A DNA stretch of 64,000 nucleotides from CAIWHR01 sp039931775 (GTDB lineage: Bacteria; Pseudomonadota; Gammaproteobacteria; Burkholderiales; Casimicrobiaceae). Below the pieces are notes generated by a model, which was given only the letters and a program-made list of their open reading frames with translations, did no database searches and was not told the origin of the DNA. The position numbers were made by a program, and so were the translations under genes. Numbering within the stretch: position 1 is the first letter of the stretch; the number at the start of each line of letters is the position of its first letter. The DNA lies in NCBI GenBank assembly GCA_039931775.1, contig JBDTRG010000098.1:18816-82815 (forward strand), in the 5' to 3' direction. Shown here one piece after another: positions 46,387 to 55,626 of the stretch.

Positions 46387-47597
46387 GTCGAGCCCGGCTG
46401 TCCGAGTCCCTCGAATACAGGCCGGTATCGCGCAACGCTCGTTCGCCAATTGCGCTCTTCCACGACGAAGCTCCGGCCATTGGCGCGGATCTCCTCCCAG
46501 CGGTCGCGCATTCCGAGCAAGCGAAGGATGGAGCTCGCGAGCTCGCGCGAGGAGCCGGCCTTGAACAGGATGCCCGTCTCGCCATCGCGAATCAGCTCCC
46601 TGTGCCCGCCGACGTCGGACGCCACCAGCAGTCGCCCTTGCGCCATCGCTTCGAGCGGCTTCAACGGAGTCACGAGCTCGGTCAGGCGCATCGGGTGTCT
46701 CGGGTACGCCATGATGTTCATCAGCGTGTAGTACCGCGCGACCTCGTCGTGCGGGACCCGACCGACAAAAATCACCCGATCCGCGATGCCGAGACGCTGC
46801 GCCTGCGCCTTTAGCGCCTGCTCCTGCGGGCCACCGCCGACGAGCACCAGTCGTACGTCGGGGATCTGCGCCGCCACCACCGACAACGCCTCGAGCAACA
46901 GGTCGAGGCCCTCGTAGGCATAGTAGGATCCGACGAATCCAATGACGACCTTGCCGTCGAGACCGAACCGCGCGGTGAGCTCGAGGTCGGCCCTCTCGCC
47001 GAATCGGAAGGCCTCGACGTCGACGGCGTTCGGGATGATCGTCACTCGACCCGACGGGATGCCGCGGGCGACGATGTCGTTGCGCAGGCCCTCGCAGATG
47101 CAGGTGACGGCATCGGCCCGTCTGAGCGCCCACGTCTCGAGGGCGCGCGTCGCACGGTACCGGAGGCCGCCCTCGACGGCGGTTCCGTGATCGGCGGCGG
47201 CGTCTTCCCAGAACGCGCGGACCTCGTAGACGACGGGAATGCGATGGCGCCGCCCGACGCGAATGGCAGGCACCGCATTCAATACCGGCGAGTGAGCGTG
47301 AATGATGTCGGGACGCACCCGCCTCACGACGTCGTCGAGGCGTCGTTCCAGCGCATGCATCAGCGCCAATTCTCGAACGACGGGGATACGCGCAAGTCCG
47401 GACGGCGACCATCGCGTTCGGAAGAAGTGAAGGCCGTCGACATCGTCCTCGTCGGCGGTGGCTCCTTTGTGCTTCGGGCTCGTCAGGTGAAACGTCTCCC
47501 AGGCCAACGCCCGCTGCTCGCGCAGGATCGCCCGGGTGCGAAACGTGTACCCGCTGTGCAACGGTATTGAGTGATCGAGGATGTGCAGGACGCGCAC
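46383..47597 (-). CDS. Exosortase A-associated glycosyltransferase
   Basis: A 404-residue GT4 enzyme of a subgroup restricted to exosortase A loci, recognised by the opening RVLHILDHSIPLHSGYTFRT and by PVVYEVRAFWEDAA. The donor-binding half has IPNAVD, LVGGGPQEQAL and PLKPLEAMAQGRLL. The start is GTG at 47597, directly before RVLHILDHS. A TTG adjoining the upstream stop would add 18 residues that do not resemble the family. It follows the amidotransferase gene in the same run. Confidence 0.9.
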   Translation of the reverse strand: MRVLHILDHSIPLHSGYTFRTRAILREQRALAWETFHLTSPKHKGATADEDDVDGLHFFRTRWSPSGLARIPVVRELALMHALERRLDDVVRRVRPDIIHAHSPVLNAVPAIRVGRRHRIPVVYEVRAFWEDAAADHGTAVEGGLRYRATRALETWALRRADAVTCICEGLRNDIVARGIPSGRVTIIPNAVDVEAFRFGERADLELTARFGLDGKVVIGFVGSYYAYEGLDLLLEALSVVAAQIPDVRLVLVGGGPQEQALKAQAQRLGIADRVIFVGRVPHDEVARYYTLMNIMAYPRHPMRLTELVTPLKPLEAMAQGRLLVASDVGGHRELIRDGETGILFKAGSSRELASSILRLLGMRDRWEEIRANGRSFVVEERNWRTSVARYRPVFEGLGQPGST

Positions 47598-47651
47598 GCT
47601 ACGCCCGCACGTTGCGGCTGCGCAAGGGCGCGCGCCGGAGCCGCAGCCCAA

Positions 47652-49580
47652 TCAAACCGCAATCCTCTGGGCGGGTTGATCCGCCACCTCGCCAGCGACA
47701 TTGCGCAGGAACGCCTCGAACATCAGGATCGTCCACAGCGGAGCGCTGTAGTCGCGCACGCCCGACTGATGGGCATCGACCAGGTGCCGCAGGTAACCGG
47801 GGTTGAACCACCCGGTCTCGAGGAGACGCGGCCCGAGAACCGCGTCGCGCACGCGCTGTTTGAGCGGACCACGGAACCAGCGCGCAAGCGGCACCGCGAA
47901 ACCCATCTTTGGCCGGTACATGACCTCGGCGGGGAGGAACGGCTCCATCGCCTGCTTCAGCAGATATTTTCCTTCCTGCCCCCGGATCTTCTGTGATGAA
48001 GGAAGCGTTGCCAGCCATTCGACCAGCTTGTGGTCCATCAGGGGCTCGCGCACTTCCAGCGAGTTCGCCATGCTCGCCCGGTCGACCTTCGTGTTGATGT
48101 CGCCGATCAGGTAGGTCTGCAGGTCGAGGAATTGGATCAGCGCGAGCGGATCGTCCGTTTCGGCGCGTCCGGCGTGGCGGCGGAAGACCTCGACGGCGCC
48201 GTATCCGCCGAGGCGGGCACGGAACGCGTTGCTGAAGAGTTGCTGGCGCATCTCGTCGCGCAGGATCGAAACCGAATGGAAGTACGCCTCGACGGAATTG
48301 CGCGCCAACGCTTCGAACGTCGTCTTGGCGCGGAATACGCGCGGCGCCCAGTCGAGCTTCGGATAGGTGCGTCCGAGGAGGCCGAACAAAGGCCGGCGGA
48401 TGCCCATCGGCAGCGAGGCCCGCATCCGCTCTTCCATCATGTGCAGCCGATAACGCCGGTACCCGCCGAAGCTCTCGTCGCCACCATCGCCGGAGAGCGC
48501 AACGGTCACGTGCTTCCGCGCGAGCTGGCAGACGCGGTAGGTCGGAATCGCCGAGCTGTCGGCATACGGCTCGTCGTACATCGTCGCCAGGGTGTCGATG
48601 AGGTCGAAATCATCGCTCTCCACCTGTTCGACGCGGTGATTGGTGCGGTAGCGATCCGCGACGATCTTCGCGAATTCGGATTCGTTGAACGCCGGATCGG
48701 AAAAAGCGATCGAGCACGTGTTGACAGGCCCGCTGGACAACCCGGCCATCATCGCGACGACAGCGCTCGAATCCACCCCTCCGGATAGAAACGCGCCGAG
48801 CGGCACCTCGGAGATCATCCGAAGCCTGACGGACTCGCGCAACCGAAGGACCAGTTCCTCGCAAGCCTCGGCATCGGACAGCGTGGCGTCGCCGGTGAAA
48901 CGCACGTCCCAATACCGCTTGGGTTCCGGGGCAGGCTGGCCGCGACGCAACGTCAGCGTATGGGCAGGCGAAAGCTTTCGCGCCTGTCGGAAAATCGTCC
49001 GCGGTTCGGCGACATAGCCGAGCGCGAAGTATTCCTCGACGGCGCAGGGATCGACCTCGCGCGCCAGTCCGCCATGGGCGAGCATCGATTTCAGCTCCGA
49101 CCCGAACAGAACCGTCCCGTCGGGCAAAAGAGCGTAATGGAGCGGCTTCACGCCGAGGCGGTCGCGAGCCAGGAACAGCGTTTCCCGATTGCGGTCCCAG
49201 AGGGCGAAAGCGAACATTCCGCGAAAGCGCTCGACGCAGCGCTCACCCCACTCCTCCCACGCGTGAACGATGACCTCGGTGTCGCTCTTGGTCCGGAAAA
49301 CGTGGCCCAGCCCGACGAGCTCGGGAATCAGGTCCTGGTAGTTGTAGATCTCGCCGTTGAACACGATGCAGACGCTGCGATCCTCGTTGTACAGCGGCTG
49401 CTGACCCGTCGACAGATCGATGATGGCGAGTCGCTTGTGGCCGAGGCCCACGCCGGGCTCGACGTGAACGCCCTCCTCGTCCGGGCCGCGATGGTGCTGC
49501 GAGTCGTTCATCCTCGCGAGCACATCGCGATCGATCTCGCGGCGACCGGAGAGGTCGAAGATGCCGGTTATTCCGCACAC
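47652..49580 (-). CDS. Exosortase A system amidotransferase (asparagine synthase, glutamine-hydrolysing)
   Basis: A 642-residue two-domain enzyme starting with GTG. Cys2 of MCGITGIF is the glutaminase nucleophile and RLAIIDLSTG and NGEIYNY complete that domain. The synthase half has SGGVDSS and SGDGGDESFGGYRRY. Unlike the related protein at 29455, both half-reactions should work, moving the glutamine amide nitrogen to a carboxylate, probably a uronic acid or acyl substituent of the glycan. It matches the amidotransferase family specific to exosortase A loci. Confidence 0.94.
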   Translation of the reverse strand: MCGITGIFDLSGRREIDRDVLARMNDSQHHRGPDEEGVHVEPGVGLGHKRLAIIDLSTGQQPLYNEDRSVCIVFNGEIYNYQDLIPELVGLGHVFRTKSDTEVIVHAWEEWGERCVERFRGMFAFALWDRNRETLFLARDRLGVKPLHYALLPDGTVLFGSELKSMLAHGGLAREVDPCAVEEYFALGYVAEPRTIFRQARKLSPAHTLTLRRGQPAPEPKRYWDVRFTGDATLSDAEACEELVLRLRESVRLRMISEVPLGAFLSGGVDSSAVVAMMAGLSSGPVNTCSIAFSDPAFNESEFAKIVADRYRTNHRVEQVESDDFDLIDTLATMYDEPYADSSAIPTYRVCQLARKHVTVALSGDGGDESFGGYRRYRLHMMEERMRASLPMGIRRPLFGLLGRTYPKLDWAPRVFRAKTTFEALARNSVEAYFHSVSILRDEMRQQLFSNAFRARLGGYGAVEVFRRHAGRAETDDPLALIQFLDLQTYLIGDINTKVDRASMANSLEVREPLMDHKLVEWLATLPSSQKIRGQEGKYLLKQAMEPFLPAEVMYRPKMGFAVPLARWFRGPLKQRVRDAVLGPRLLETGWFNPGYLRHLVDAHQSGVRDYSAPLWTILMFEAFLRNVAGEVADQPAQRIAV

Positions 49581-49617
49581 GATGTTTCGTCCTTTCCGGT
49601 CGCATCCGTCCGCATGG

Positions 49618-50802
49618 TCAGGCCTCGCTCACCCGGGCTTCGCGCTGCTCATTGCGCGCGAGGAGCCGATCGTAAAGCGCGCGATACCGGCCGAGCATCG
49701 CTTCGAGGCTGAATTCGCGCTCGATCCGCGAGCGCCCGGCCCTGCCGGCCGCGCGCCCAGCGTCGGGATCCCGCGCGTACGCGAGCATGCGTGTGGCCAA
49801 CGCCTGGGGATCCGTTGCCGGCACAATCTCGCCGGTGCGACCGGCATCGACCAATTCCCGGTTGCCGCCGACGTCGGTCGCAATCACCGGCAGCGCCGTG
49901 GCCATCGCCTCGAGAATCGTGTTCGATATCCCTTCGCCGAGCGATGGCATCACGAAGCAGTCGAGACCCTGCAGGATCGCCGGAACATCCGCACGCTCGC
50001 CGGGCAGCCAGGCGAGGTCGGCGACGCCGGCCGATTCCAGCATCGCGCGCGCGTCGCTGTAGAGTGCCCCATCGCCGACGATCACGAGCCGCATGCGAGC
50101 TCTCTTCGACGGAGCGAGTTGCAGCGCCTGAATGAATGCCCGGACGAGATTGAGCGGATCCTTGACGGCCTCCATTCGCCCCACGGTACCGACGAGCCAT
50201 GTCTCCCGGTTCCGGAACGGACACCCGTCGATCGGGACGCGCGACGATTCCGGCGGCCGGAATCGCGCGGCATCCACGCCATTGTAGATCTGCGCGACGC
50301 GCTCGGGCGCAACGCCGACCTTCGTGCAGAGGTAGCGCTCGAGGTCCCGCGACAGCGCGATGTAGTGGGAGACGAACGGCCGGTAGGCTCGACGCACCCA
50401 CTGGTATTTGCGACTCGAGCCGTCGAGATCGCCCATGTCGCGTCCGTGCTCGCCGTGGATGCGCACCCGCACTCCCGCCGCGCTGGCCGGCACGACCGTC
50501 TCGAGCGCCGCCAGATTGCGGCTGTGAACGATCGCGGGGCGCAACTCCCGGAACAGCGCGTACAGCCTGGGGTAGAGCTTGAATGCGTGGCCGGGCGGCT
50601 TGCCGAGTGCCACGAATTGCACGTCGTCATGCGCGATGCGCCGGCGGAAATCGGTGATCTCGGTGAGCGCGATGATGGCGTGCCGAAACGACTCGCGGGG
50701 AAGGTGATTGATGAGGTTCACGAGGCCGTTCTCGAGCCCGCCGACATCGAAGCGATAGACGACGTGGGCGATGAGCGGACGAGGATCGTCTTGTGGAGTC
50801 AT
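49618..50802 (-). CDS. XrtA-associated sugar transferase (stp2 family)
   Basis: A 394-residue GT4 enzyme with the family opening IAHVVYRFDVGGLENGLVNL. VHSRNLAALE and RIHGEHGRD lie in the acceptor domain, and VGRMEAVKDP and GEGISNTILEAMATALPVIA in the donor domain. It belongs to the group always found beside exosortase A. Its ATG overlaps the exosortase stop by four bases, so translation of the two is coupled. Confidence 0.93.
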   Translation of the reverse strand: MTPQDDPRPLIAHVVYRFDVGGLENGLVNLINHLPRESFRHAIIALTEITDFRRRIAHDDVQFVALGKPPGHAFKLYPRLYALFRELRPAIVHSRNLAALETVVPASAAGVRVRIHGEHGRDMGDLDGSSRKYQWVRRAYRPFVSHYIALSRDLERYLCTKVGVAPERVAQIYNGVDAARFRPPESSRVPIDGCPFRNRETWLVGTVGRMEAVKDPLNLVRAFIQALQLAPSKRARMRLVIVGDGALYSDARAMLESAGVADLAWLPGERADVPAILQGLDCFVMPSLGEGISNTILEAMATALPVIATDVGGNRELVDAGRTGEIVPATDPQALATRMLAYARDPDAGRAAGRAGRSRIEREFSLEAMLGRYRALYDRLLARNEQREARVSEA

Positions 50803-52376
50803 CGCAGACCCGCCGTGCGCCTCAGCTCGGCCGCGAGGCTCGGCCCGACGTCGCGCATGAAATCGTCGAGCGCCGCATTAGCGGCCCCGGGCTGCTCGTT
50901 CGGCGAATAGACGATGACGATCGCTCCGTCGTCGCCGTGCCCCATGAGCCGCGAAAGCGCCGTGTAGGCCTTGGCCAATGCATCGCTTGCGGTGAGCCGC
51001 CCGTCGATCCAGTACCACTGCCACAGGACGAGCCGCTCGTCCGCCCGAGCCTTCAACTCGGCGGTCCGGGCATCCACTGTCTGGCCATCGACGTCGATCC
51101 TCCGGATCCCGCTCGCTATCCGCGACCACGGGTCGTCCTTGCTCAGGACCAGGACGTTTTCGGAACTCACGACCTTTCGCCCGCTGTTCTGATTCCGGTA
51201 GTAGGCAATGTATACACCGACGCGCGCATCACCGCGATCGAACGCTTGATGAATCTCCGCAGAGGGATTCTGGAAATGGGGCTGCCAGTCGGACAGGGGA
51301 CCCGCGGAAGATTTCCACGCGCCGGTGGCTGCAAGCGCCGGCAGCGCGGGGCTCGACGCCGCGTCGATCGACTGCAGCGCACGCTCCCCGAGCGGCCATG
51401 CCGCGGTGGCGATGGCAATCATCGCGGCGACCAGGACGAACCAGCTCGGCGACGTCGCCAGGGTCAACTGCGTCGGTACCGCAACGCCGGCGACCTGCGC
51501 AACCTCGTCATCCCGCCAGAACCCGCCTATCCAGAACATCAAGAGGATCACGATGCCAAAAAACGCCCAACCGTAGATCAGGTGGTCGACACCCACGGCG
51601 AGCCTGTTTCCCGACAGGTGGCCGATCATCACGATCATGTAGGCGCGGGCCCAGTTCGCAACGATCGGGACGACGATCGAAAACGCGACGAAGACAAGCC
51701 GCCGCGTCAGAGATCGATAGGTGAGATACGAATACAGCGTCCCGATGACGAGCGAAGCGATCAGATAGCGGACGCCGCTGCATGCCTCGACGACCGACCA
51801 GCGACCGGAAGGGATGACAAAGTTCTGCCCCTCGCGAAAGACCGGAATGCCGGTGAGGGCGATCGCCTTGACCGTGACGTCCGCGGTCCACTCCATCAAC
51901 TGCGGCATGACGAATTCACCGACCGGCACGGCGAAGAACAGGAAGGCCAGCGGAAAGGCGATGGTTCGCGCCGCCGGCACCCCGATCACCGCCGGCACTG
52001 CGAGCACCAGCATCGCGACGAACGAGATCTGCGAGAGCGCATTCACCGCGCCCAATACTCCCAGCAACCAGGCGAGGCCCGCGCCGGCGATCGGCACCAG
52101 AACCCACCAGGAAGGGTGCGCCGCGATGCGAGCGATTTCGCTGCGCTTGCGGAAGATCAGCCACAGGCTGATCGGCGCGACGAGAAAGCCGTGGGCGAAC
52201 GTATCCGAGCGCGCCCAGATTCCGACCATCGTGGCGCCGGTGCTCCAGTACCAGCCGACGATCCATGCGAGGACGACGACGAGTGTCGCCGACGCGACCT
52301 GCCAGGAGCGCCCGGCGACCGTCCATGTGGCGTCCCCTCCAGGGAACGCGAGCCGCTGCGTCGGTTCATGCATCAT
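50799..52376 (-). CDS. xrtA: Exosortase A fused to an EpsI domain
   Basis: A 525-residue membrane protease/transpeptidase predicted to cut and anchor proteins bearing PEP-CTERM tails. About eight helices fill residues 25-310. The active-site residues expected for exosortases are Cys199 (VVEACSGVRYL), Arg244 (NWARAYMIV) and His265 (VDHLIYGW). A periplasmic EpsI domain follows (about 320-520), as in the fused XrtA form. Two methionine codons open the gene. No PEP-CTERM substrate gene was found in this window. Confidence 0.96.
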   Translation of the reverse strand: MMHEPTQRLAFPGGDATWTVAGRSWQVASATLVVVLAWIVGWYWSTGATMVGIWARSDTFAHGFLVAPISLWLIFRKRSEIARIAAHPSWWVLVPIAGAGLAWLLGVLGAVNALSQISFVAMLVLAVPAVIGVPAARTIAFPLAFLFFAVPVGEFVMPQLMEWTADVTVKAIALTGIPVFREGQNFVIPSGRWSVVEACSGVRYLIASLVIGTLYSYLTYRSLTRRLVFVAFSIVVPIVANWARAYMIVMIGHLSGNRLAVGVDHLIYGWAFFGIVILLMFWIGGFWRDDEVAQVAGVAVPTQLTLATSPSWFVLVAAMIAIATAAWPLGERALQSIDAASSPALPALAATGAWKSSAGPLSDWQPHFQNPSAEIHQAFDRGDARVGVYIAYYRNQNSGRKVVSSENVLVLSKDDPWSRIASGIRRIDVDGQTVDARTAELKARADERLVLWQWYWIDGRLTASDALAKAYTALSRLMGHGDDGAIVIVYSPNEQPGAANAALDDFMRDVGPSLAAELRRTAGLR

Positions 52377-52388
52377 GAGGATGCCCGC

Positions 52389-53609
52389 TCACGCCGCATG
52401 GATGGCTCCCGCGGCCGGCGCATCGAGATGCCGGTCGATGCGAGACAAGTGAGCGTACCAGCTGTAGCGCGTCACGACCCGTTCACGCGCGGCGGTGGCC
52501 ATGGCGGCGGCGGGCCCGGGCTCGCGCAGCAGTCGATCGATGGCCGCGATGAACGCGCCCGGATCCGGCGCGGCGTCGAAGTCGCGACCGGCGGTGGCAT
52601 CGATTCCGGCAGCGCACGCTTGCGAGATCACGACCGGCCTCGCCATCGCCATCGCCTCGAGTATCTTGTTCTGGACGCCACGGGCGACCCGCAGCGGCGC
52701 AGTCACGACCGACGCGTGCTGCAAATAGGGCCGGACGTCCGGAACGGTACCCGTCACCACCACACCGTCGCCCGCCAGCGCCTGCACTTGCGGCGTCGGA
52801 CGCATCCCGACGATGTAGAAGCGCAGCCGGGGCCATCGCGAACGCAACTCCGGGAGCATGTCCTGAGCGAACCAGGTAACCGCGTCGATGTTCGGCCAAT
52901 AGTCCATCGCCCCGGTGAAGACCACCGGCATCTCGCCCACGGGAAACGGGCTGGAAAACTCATTTGCCGGGGAAAAGAAATCGGCGTCGACGCCGTTGCC
53001 GATTGCCTCGATCTTTCCGCTGCATTCGGGGGCAAGGCGCCCGAAGAGTTCGACTTCGGCTTCGGTGACGAAAAACGAACGCGCCGCGCGCCTCGCGACC
53101 GCGGATTCGAAGGCGAGCAGGCGTTCGCCTTCGCGCCGGTATAGCCATGACGACGGCCAGCGGCGCGATGCGGAGTACTGGGTCCATTTCGCCGAATCGA
53201 CATCGACGAAATCGACCAGCATCCGCAGCTGTGGTAGCGCGTCCGCGTATTGCGCCATCGCCCCCGAGAACACCAGCGCGGTGTCGATTCGCTGCTCCTC
53301 CACCGTTGCCCTGACCCACGCCTCGAGGCCGCGGTTCCGGTAGTACGGAAGCGTAAGCGCCTCCCCGCAGGCAAGCCCGGTCAGGCTGCGGAGCCGCGCC
53401 TGTGTCGGGTCGAGTCGCTCGACGTGGATCTCGGCGCAGAGCGGTCGCAACGCATCGACGTGGACCAAGTCATCCGGGCTGTCGACGAACGTGCCCAGAA
53501 ATACGCGATGCGAAGTTGCCAGATGCTTCAACAAGTGAAACGAGCGCAGCCGGTCGCCCTTGTTCGGAGGGTACGGCAGGCGATGGACGAGGTAGAGGAG
53601 ATTGCGCAT
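52389..53609 (-). CDS. XrtA-associated sugar transferase (stp1 family)
   Basis: A 406-residue GT-B glycosyltransferase with the typical start NLLYLVHRLPYPPNKGDRLRS. FVDVDSAKWTQYS, VVFTGAMDYWPN and the donor-site GVQNKILEAMAMARPVV also match the exosortase-associated group. The ATG at 53609 gives that conserved N-terminus; 25 residues of the longer frame lie over the FemAB gene. It sits 12 bases upstream of xrtA in the reading direction. Confidence 0.93.
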   Translation of the reverse strand: MRNLLYLVHRLPYPPNKGDRLRSFHLLKHLATSHRVFLGTFVDSPDDLVHVDALRPLCAEIHVERLDPTQARLRSLTGLACGEALTLPYYRNRGLEAWVRATVEEQRIDTALVFSGAMAQYADALPQLRMLVDFVDVDSAKWTQYSASRRWPSSWLYRREGERLLAFESAVARRAARSFFVTEAEVELFGRLAPECSGKIEAIGNGVDADFFSPANEFSSPFPVGEMPVVFTGAMDYWPNIDAVTWFAQDMLPELRSRWPRLRFYIVGMRPTPQVQALAGDGVVVTGTVPDVRPYLQHASVVTAPLRVARGVQNKILEAMAMARPVVISQACAAGIDATAGRDFDAAPDPGAFIAAIDRLLREPGPAAAMATAARERVVTRYSWYAHLSRIDRHLDAPAAGAIHAA

Positions 53610-53617
53610 CGAGGCGG

Positions 53618-54673
53618 TCAGCCGAGGTTGCGAACGATCGCCGGCCCGAGCCGGTTGGCAACGCCGATCGGAAGGCGGCGCCACAGCGCGATGAACGCAC
53701 GGAACTTCGGATTCATCGGATTGTTCTGCGGAATCGCATCCCCGCGGAAGAGCCGATACTCGTAGTGGAGCGCCCGCGGTTCGAAGCCCCAGTTCTTCTT
53801 GAATGCGTAGGAACCGGTGCCCTGCTTGCTGCGGCCGTAATCAAAGACCTTCAGACCGCGCTCGCAAGCGCGACGCATCAGGTCCCAGTACTTGAAATCG
53901 TTCGCGGCGAGCTCGCGCGCCGCGACATCGTCGCCGGCGTAGTAAGGCAGCACCTCGTCCCTGAAGTAGAAGGAGAGCACGCTGCTCAGCGGGCGACCCT
54001 CCGGAGTGCTGACCGTCAGCACCTCGCAATCGGGCCCGAATTCGCGCTGCAACGCCGCGAAGTAGCTCTTCGGCAGCGCCGGTGTCCCGTGCCGGTGCAT
54101 GTTGTCGGCATAGAGCGCGAAGAACCGATCGGGCGTCGCGTCGATTTCGCCGGTCAATCCATTCTTGATGGCCTTGCGCACCATCGCCCGCTGCTTGCGC
54201 GGAATCGCGAGCATGTTGGCGTCGGTCTCCGGCAGGATTGCCTTGCGGAACGTGACGTAGAGATCCTGCGTCGGCCAGTCAGGATGCCGTGCGTCGATGT
54301 TGCGCAGTTCCAGATGATCGACCTTGAGCGAGCCAGCGAGGGCCTCAGCCTCGCGTTCGAGCGCGGTCGCGGCTTCGGCCGTATCGGCGGCGACACCGCC
54401 ATAAACTGCGAACGGCAGCGAAACTAGCGCATCGCCGAATACGACGCTCTTCACGCGCGCGAGCGGAAGAACGCCTTCGATGCGTCCGTCGCGGTGCGCA
54501 TAAAGATAGTGCGTGCGATGTCGGAAGACCTCCTCGAGGATCCGCTGCCAGCCCGACCGATGGAAGAAGGTCGCGCTACCGGATTGCGCGACGAACGCAT
54601 CCCAGCGAGCGCCCGCGGCACAGTCACCCGATTGAAGCGAGCCGACCGTCAGCTCCGACGTCGCAGCGTTCAT
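53618..54673 (-). CDS. XrtA-associated FemAB family protein
   Basis: A 351-residue double-GNAT protein of the FemAB type specific to exosortase A loci. SATFFHRSGWQRILEEVFRH near the N-terminus, IPRKQRAMVRKAIKNGL and YGRSKQGTGSYAFKKNWGF in the second half are its markers. It probably transfers an aminoacyl or acyl group to a sugar or protein. Several ATG codons precede; 54673 leaves the conserved start, with 54682, 54703 and 54715 as alternatives. An 86-base gap separates it from the deacetylase gene. Confidence 0.9.
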   Translation of the reverse strand: MNAATSELTVGSLQSGDCAAGARWDAFVAQSGSATFFHRSGWQRILEEVFRHRTHYLYAHRDGRIEGVLPLARVKSVVFGDALVSLPFAVYGGVAADTAEAATALEREAEALAGSLKVDHLELRNIDARHPDWPTQDLYVTFRKAILPETDANMLAIPRKQRAMVRKAIKNGLTGEIDATPDRFFALYADNMHRHGTPALPKSYFAALQREFGPDCEVLTVSTPEGRPLSSVLSFYFRDEVLPYYAGDDVAARELAANDFKYWDLMRRACERGLKVFDYGRSKQGTGSYAFKKNWGFEPRALHYEYRLFRGDAIPQNNPMNPKFRAFIALWRRLPIGVANRLGPAIVRNLG

Positions 54674-54759
54674 CAAACCCATTTCGCAGCAGTGGTGTTT
54701 CATCGTCTCGCGCATCGCCGGCGTGGCGGTGGTTCAGATCGTCGCAACCGTTCATGCCT

Positions 54760-55626
54760 TCAGGCGGTTTCGAGGAGAATTTCGTCGACGCGCCCCCATT
54801 CGAAATCAAACAGGAGCTTGCGCAGGCGTTGTTCCATCCGGTCGAGGTTGAGATAGTGTCGAAACCGGGTCTTCGCATCGATGCCCGGGACTCGCGGCTG
54901 CGTGGCGTCGATTTCCCATGGATGGAAATAGAAGATCGCCGGCTGCCGGTCGACCCGGTTGACGCGTCGCAGAAGCCAACGCGACATCGAATACGGCATC
55001 AGTCGAAAATACCCTCCGCCACCGGCCGGCCAGTTCCGCCCGAACAGGCGCATCGTCGTCAGCGGCACTTCGATCAACCCTTCGCGAACCGGATGCGTGA
55101 AACGCGGGGCATCCGGCATTCCGTAGTGATCGTGCCGGATCGGGTAGACGCTGGAACTGTAGCGATACCCCGCGCGTTCAATGCACTCGAACGCCCAGAG
55201 GTTGCCTTCTCCGATCGAGAAGCTTGGCGCCCGATAGCCACGCACCTCGACGCCGGCGACGTCCTCGAGGACGATCTTCGCGAGCTGGATGTCGGAGAAA
55301 AATGCCTCGGGAGTCTGCTCGCTCGCCCGGCGATGGGCGAAGCCATGGCTCGCGAGCTCGTGGCCGTTTTCGACGATTCGCCTGACGAGGTTCGGATAGC
55401 GCTCGGCAACCCAGCCCAGGGTGAAGAACGTCGCGCGCGAACCGTAGTCTTCGAGCATCGAGAGGATGCGCTCGACGTTCTGCTCGATGCGGCACTCGCG
55501 GGCGTCCCACTCGGTGCGAGGAATGTAAGGCGCCAGCGCCGAGACCTGGAAGTAGTCCTCGACGTCGATCGTCAGGGCATTGCACATCGCCATACCCGGC
55601 AGGATCGGGGTCGAATCGCGCTTCAT
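54760..55626 (-). CDS. XrtA system polysaccharide deacetylase
   Basis: A 288-residue NodB-domain protein. TIDVEDYFQV is the exosortase-type version of the first motif, ASHGFAHRR holds the metal histidines, YRAPSFSIGE is motif 3, and FYFHPWEID ends the domain. It should remove N-acetyl groups from the growing or finished polymer. Its ATG follows the wecB TAG with no bases between, so the two are translated in tandem. It is separate from the other two deacetylase-like genes of the window. Confidence 0.94.
   Translation of the reverse strand: MKRDSTPILPGMAMCNALTIDVEDYFQVSALAPYIPRTEWDARECRIEQNVERILSMLEDYGSRATFFTLGWVAERYPNLVRRIVENGHELASHGFAHRRASEQTPEAFFSDIQLAKIVLEDVAGVEVRGYRAPSFSIGEGNLWAFECIERAGYRYSSSVYPIRHDHYGMPDAPRFTHPVREGLIEVPLTTMRLFGRNWPAGGGGYFRLMPYSMSRWLLRRVNRVDRQPAIFYFHPWEIDATQPRVPGIDAKTRFRHYLNLDRMEQRLRKLLFDFEWGRVDEILLETA

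Noticed and set aside
45230..47412. Long N-terminal extensions of the PaaK-like and GT4 frames
   Set aside because: These stretches overlap upstream genes in another frame. The chosen starts coincide with ATGA overlaps or family-typical N-termini.
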